Below, piece after piece: positions 60,185 through 64,000 of a stretch of 64,000 nucleotides of DNA; within the stretch, counting starts at the first letter, position 1, and every line of letters starts with the position of its first letter. The DNA is from Setaria digitata (taxonomy: Eukaryota > Nematoda > Chromadorea > Rhabditida > Setariidae), in contig RCAB01000241.1 in the NCBI GenBank assembly GCA_003640385.1, forward strand, positions 30,857 through 94,856. Reading direction: 5' to 3'. A model generated the notes under the pieces. It was not told the DNA's origin. It was given only the letters and a program-made list of their open reading frames with translations, and did not search any database. The position numbers and the translations under genes were made by a program.

Positions 60185-60596
60185 TAAAACAATTCCAAGA
60201 AGATGTTAAAAAGCAAACCGATAACTGCAACGAGGCAATAAAAATATGGACACATAACATTGGTGTTATTGCAAATTTTGTTATCTTAAGAGTAAAAAAA
60301 AAGTTGAAAGAAATTTATTTAACGAACGAAAAAGGCGTAAAAACAAGCCAATAAGTAAACAAATAAATAAATAAACAAATAAATCAATAAATAAATAAAT
60401 CAATAGAAGGATAGAATGGAAAAAGTGCGATGAAAAAAGAAGAGAGTTAGTTATTTGGTGGCAAAGATGAAGACGAAGGAAAGGAAAGGACGGTCACCTC
60501 ATCGGCTTTTCAATCCTCACTCTGCGAGAGAAAAAGAGAGAGAGGGAAAGGGAGGAGAAGATGAAAAGGGCTAGGAATACGGGGAAAATATTGGAA

Positions 60597-60650
60597 GGGG
60601 TCCATCTCTCGACTCAGGAGGTACGATGGGGTCCATCTCGACCCCATCAT
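60597..60650. other. GC-rich hairpin and direct repeat GGGGTCCATCTC
   Basis: GGGGTCCATCTC occurs near 60598 and again near 60628. The second copy is part of a perfect hairpin: GATGGGGTC (60625-60633), loop CATCTC, GACCCCATC (60640-60648). A 9-bp, GC-rich stem is unusual in this DNA. Role unknown; about 3 kb upstream of the sax-3 start codon. Confidence 0.5.
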
Positions 60651-60698
60651 CTCTTCTTCAATGCTCCTTATCTACCTTACTTTATTAAGCATCATTTG

Positions 60699-60790
60699 CA
60701 AGCTGCTAGCATGCAGCTGCTTTTAGCTCTTACTCTTCTTTCATGCATGCATGCATGCAGCATTGCAAAGCTGCTTTGCATAATAAGTAA
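60699..60790. other. ATGC/GCTGC repeat cluster with inverted repeat
   Basis: Contains GCTGCTAGCATGCAGCTGC, four consecutive ATGC units (around 60744-60760) and the inverted repeat TGCAAAG-CTG-CTTTGCA followed by TAATAAG. Several TTTGCAT/ATGCAAA words resemble POU-domain octamer half sites. Possible sax-3 distal element; inference only. Confidence 0.35.
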
Positions 60791-61105
60791 GTAATGCAAG
60801 AAGTAGCGTAACTGCATTGCAGAAAAACATATTACAACCTGCTACTCTTTGAGATATGCGGTTACGTAGTTACGTCATAAACGTTGAAAACACGTTGTCC
60901 ATTGCATTACAAAAACTTTTTGATTCGTTTAGGATCTAAATAATAATAGTTCGAGAGAGTGATGATATAAACTGCTAAACTTATCATCTTATCACAATAG
61001 CTCATTGATTCTTGAATATTTTTTGGTTCACAGCTAGACAGGGCATTATATCAAATTGTTTCTGTAATAACAACGTTTAATAATCATCCATTAAATGTAC
61101 CCTAG

Positions 61106-61165
61106 AGAAGGAGAGAGAGGGAGAGGGAGAGGGAGAGAGGGAGAGGGAAAAAAAAAAAAAAAAAA
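61106..61165. repeat. GA/GGA microsatellite plus poly-A
   Basis: GAGAGGGAGAGG-type purine repeat passing into a run of about 18 A's. Confidence 0.85.
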
Positions 61166-61441
61166 GCAAGAAATATGTATTAGTTAATGAGGCCAAAAAA
61201 AAAAAATGGACCATATTTATCTATTGTTGTCATACGATAGCATTGATAATATTACGTCACAAGCTGTCCATTTGCTAATTGTACAGTTAGTTAATTTTAC
61301 GATGTAAACTATTCGAAGAATTAAATGCACCGTCAGCTGACTTCCATATTGAATCAATATACTTTTGCCAACAAATGTTCAAAATTTCCACAGGAGGCTT
61401 ATTGAGCCCTCTTAAATCATTTTTAATTTATTTAAATTTAC

Positions 61442-61523
61442 TAAAAAAAAAAAAAAAAAAAGGAAGAGAAAGTGAGAGAGAGAGAGGGAGAGAGAAAAAA
61501 AAAAAAAAAAAAAAAAAAAAAAA
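61442..61523. repeat. Poly-A / (GA)n / poly-A compound repeat
   Basis: A run of about 19 A's, a (GA)n block and a second A run of about 28, all purines over some 80 bases. Confidence 0.85.
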
Positions 61524-62955
61524 CAGCTGCATTAATGAAAGAAGCCTCTAATCAAGAGTGCATCAAATTCCTGTCGAATATTTCTCCGAAAACTTTAACA
61601 TCATCTATTTCACGAAAATATTAGTGAATTAATTTGTATTTCAAATTTAAATTGTATATATCATTATAAATTTTTTATTGATATATTTTCGGTTAAGTGA
61701 TAAAAACGATAGGCAAGGTTTTCTTTTCGTTTCTCTCTTATATAGAAATTTATAAGTATCTCTAGTATTATTAGGGGGTATAAGATAATATTAATGAACA
61801 GTTACAATTCATAACTTCATTTGTGATACAAAAAAAAATCCCGCTGAAGCCAGGTAATGTGTTTAATTAATAGTAATAATGCTACAATGATAAGCATTTA
61901 ATTATCGCGGGAAGCGCATTTACAGGACAATCACTTAGTAATTAATGGCAATGGTAATTTAGAAAATGTTTATCACCATAACGAATGGAATATTCCTGCC
62001 GTCCAGTCGTAAACGAACGACACACAGTGATGTTTAATCAGTGAAGTGAACATTGTGGACAGAATTTTATATTGCAAATCATAACAACGGGAGAATAAAA
62101 TGGAATGGAGTGTAGAACAGGAAGAAGACGCGGAAACGCGGGAGAAATCGAACGGATATCCCAGAAAGGGACAAAACAGGTTGATTGTATTAACAGGGAC
62201 TCGTATGAAGCTCTCTTCATATTCCTTTCGCAATTAATTAATTTGTCCATTCCATGAATCAAACAGCACTCCTTCCTAATCGTAATTTCGCTAGTAGTCA
62301 TTGAACTACCAACAGTCTCATGACTCATTCAGCTAAGATTGTTCCGAGGTGAATATCTATTTCTAACAGTGCTACTTCTACTATTTAGGCTTAGGCTAAC
62401 AAATATATTCTATCACGGTCTAATTTAACTTATCCCAGTGATGCTTCTTTCATCATAATTGCAAAAAGGTCAAGTGAAATTGATTAACTGATACAAAGGT
62501 CAAAGAGCTAATTGCGATTAGATAGACTTTTCGTCTCTGCGACATTACTTTACGATGATAAAATTATTAAAAGAACACATTGCAACCATGTAAAGCTCAA
62601 AAATCAATGTTAAATCATATATTCATTTCTAATTTTCCACGTTAGCGACTTCCGATTACTACGCTACCAAAATCCTCTGGTAATTTTTTGTATACAGTAG
62701 CATTAAATGAGTGATTAGTTAAAGTTACACAGAAGAATGCTAAAATCTTCTGAGTTCTACCCAAGCATAAGAGAGGAAGGGAGGAGGACATTTCAGGCTA
62801 GCCAAAAAGATACTTTATATCACGCCGCATATCGGGTCAGCTGTGTATAAATAGAACAGCTGTCTGTCTGATCAATTGATGTTAATAGAAGTGGCCATAG
62901 ACGGAAATGACATATAACATATATGAACAAGATTTTGGACCAATGTGCAATGAAG

Positions 62956-63315
62956 CCGAATCCGGAGAGTATCAAAACCGGATGATAATGTCGCTAGATC
63001 GTGACAGCAACCGAATCTGGACAATTCTGTCAACAACAAAATCCGGATAATGTTAAAACAGAATACAGATTGTGTGAGCAGTCGAATCGAGGTAATATCA
63101 CTGACCGAATTCGGTAGCATCAATGATTAAATCCGGATAGTATTAGGAACGGAAGCGGATAATGTCAGCAAAGAGAGATCCAGATAGTTTTAACTACTGC
63201 ATCCGGCTAATGTCAACAACAGAATCCTCATAATGTCAACAATTCCGAGGCAATTAATATCAACAACAAAATTCGAAATAGTATATCAACAATCGAATTT
63301 TAGACAACGTCAACA
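62956..63315. repeat. Decayed minisatellite, unit about 23 bp
   Basis: About 15 degenerate units of 21 to 28 bases with consensus near AATCCGGATAATGTCAACAA. Recognisable cores include CCGAATCCGG, AAATCCGGATAATG, AAATCCGGATAG, AGCGGATAATGTCAGC, CATCCGGCTAATGTCAAC and CCTCATAATGTCAACAA. The CGG core is unusual for the surrounding AT-rich DNA. Units become less alike toward 63300. Confidence 0.7.
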
Positions 63316-64000
63316 TATTGCCACATTTCTGCATAATTTCGATCAAATAGACATACATATTTCTAGATGTTAATTAAAATTTCAAATGAGAAACAATGGG
63401 AATGGTAATTAAGTGTATGCTCATCTTCACTGCTTATGCAAAGCCTAAAAAGGTGAAAATAAATCTATCCAAAATGGGAAAAGATATGATGTTAGTAAGA
63501 CTGAAAGAAATGATATGCCATGGAGAATCAAACATCCCTTTCATCAATGAAATCACTTTCATCGCAATTATTAGTGATGCCTAAATGAATGGTTGCGAAG
63601 CGCAGATCAGTCTCGAGATGTAAATTCTGAATAATAACAATTAGCACTACTCACATTTTCGATATATGCTACTCTATCCAATATCAGCAGTAATTATTAT
63701 GGCAATATAAATTGACTAACGATGCGATAAGGCTGCACTGCTTTTCAACAATTGTTTCATCTCTATGGCATTATAGACTACGGGTGTTGAAATTGTCTCG
63801 ATAAGTACCATGCAAAATTGACTTCTATTAAATGTGTCATTGAATACCGGAAACATTTTTTCTTTTTTTCTTTCTTGAAATAATTCTTAAATTAAAAGAA
63901 ATTTGAAATTTAAAATTGAAAAAAGAAAAAACTCAAACATGCTATTTTAACAAGTACTAGAAAGAAAAAAATAAATGAATAAAAAATTAAAAAAAAAAAA

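Larger units (their letters stand above)
57623..64000. other. Upstream intergenic region of sax-3
   Basis: About 6.4 kb with no supportable gene. Holds several poly-A and poly-C runs (N at 59316 next to about 19 C's), GA microsatellites at 61106 and 61460, a 3 x 31 bp repeat, a GC-rich hairpin with an ATGC cluster, and a decayed minisatellite at 62956. Short open frames (60561-60794, 61973-62328, 63396-63584) show no family. Distal promoter or enhancers of sax-3 are likely here. Confidence 0.55.

Noticed and set aside
63396..63584. 62-codon plus ATG frame near the window end
   Set aside because: A weak hydrophobic start but no cleavage site, domain or splice context.

Overview
The window is nuclear DNA of a nematode. 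It is visibly AT-rich, full of A/T homopolymers and microsatellites, and its genes are split into many short exons joined by GT..AG introns with the worm-type T-rich acceptor (TTTCAG). Protein content fits a worm: a SAX-3/Robo receptor, an aminergic GPCR and a SUV4-20/SET-4 methyltransferase. A spirurid or filarial (clade III) species is likely from base composition and intron sizes, but I cannot name it. Five single N bases sit next to homopolymers or next to exact duplications, which points to gap-closing artefacts in a draft assembly.

I rebuilt six genes exon by exon. Every exon junction keeps the reading frame and every CDS length divides by three. (1) 4260-7719 +, a secreted ENPP-like protein of 473 aa that has lost most catalytic and zinc-binding residues. 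(2) 12476-9445 -, an H4K20 methyltransferase of 643 aa. (3) 17812-21521 +, a 394-aa coiled-coil protein ending in a GRIP/GRAB-like domain, probably a golgin. (4) 28232-22815 -, a 448-aa aminergic GPCR. (5) 34480-33506 -, a 170-aa TMEM128-like four-helix membrane protein. (6) 57622-36138 -, a complete 1344-aa Robo/SAX-3 receptor in 23 exons covering 21.5 kb, with its signal-peptide exon 3.7 kb upstream of Ig1 and a 9.3-kb intron between Ig4 and Ig5.

Genes 1 and 2 converge, 3 and 4 converge, 2 and 3 diverge, and 6 and 5 run in tandem on the minus strand. Nothing suggests an operon. Two proteins act at the surface in neuronal signalling or guidance (GPCR, SAX-3), one at chromatin, and one probably at the Golgi. 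No shared pathway links them.

Non-genic stretches (1-4259, 7720-9444, 12477-17811, 21522-22814, 28233-33505, 34481-36137, 57623-64000 and the large sax-3 introns) hold mostly simple sequence. Exceptions worth attention are a decayed minisatellite of about 23 bp at 62956-63315, a 3 x 31 bp repeat at 60092-60184, a GC-rich hairpin and an ATGC-repeat cluster at 60597-60790, GC-richer islands at 13780-14043, 14989-15075 and 46390-46880, and a 402-bp pure poly-A tract inside sax-3. I found no tRNA, rRNA, transposon ORF or CRISPR array. The most interesting biology is the apparent pseudo-ENPP; I see no convincing new multi-gene system.
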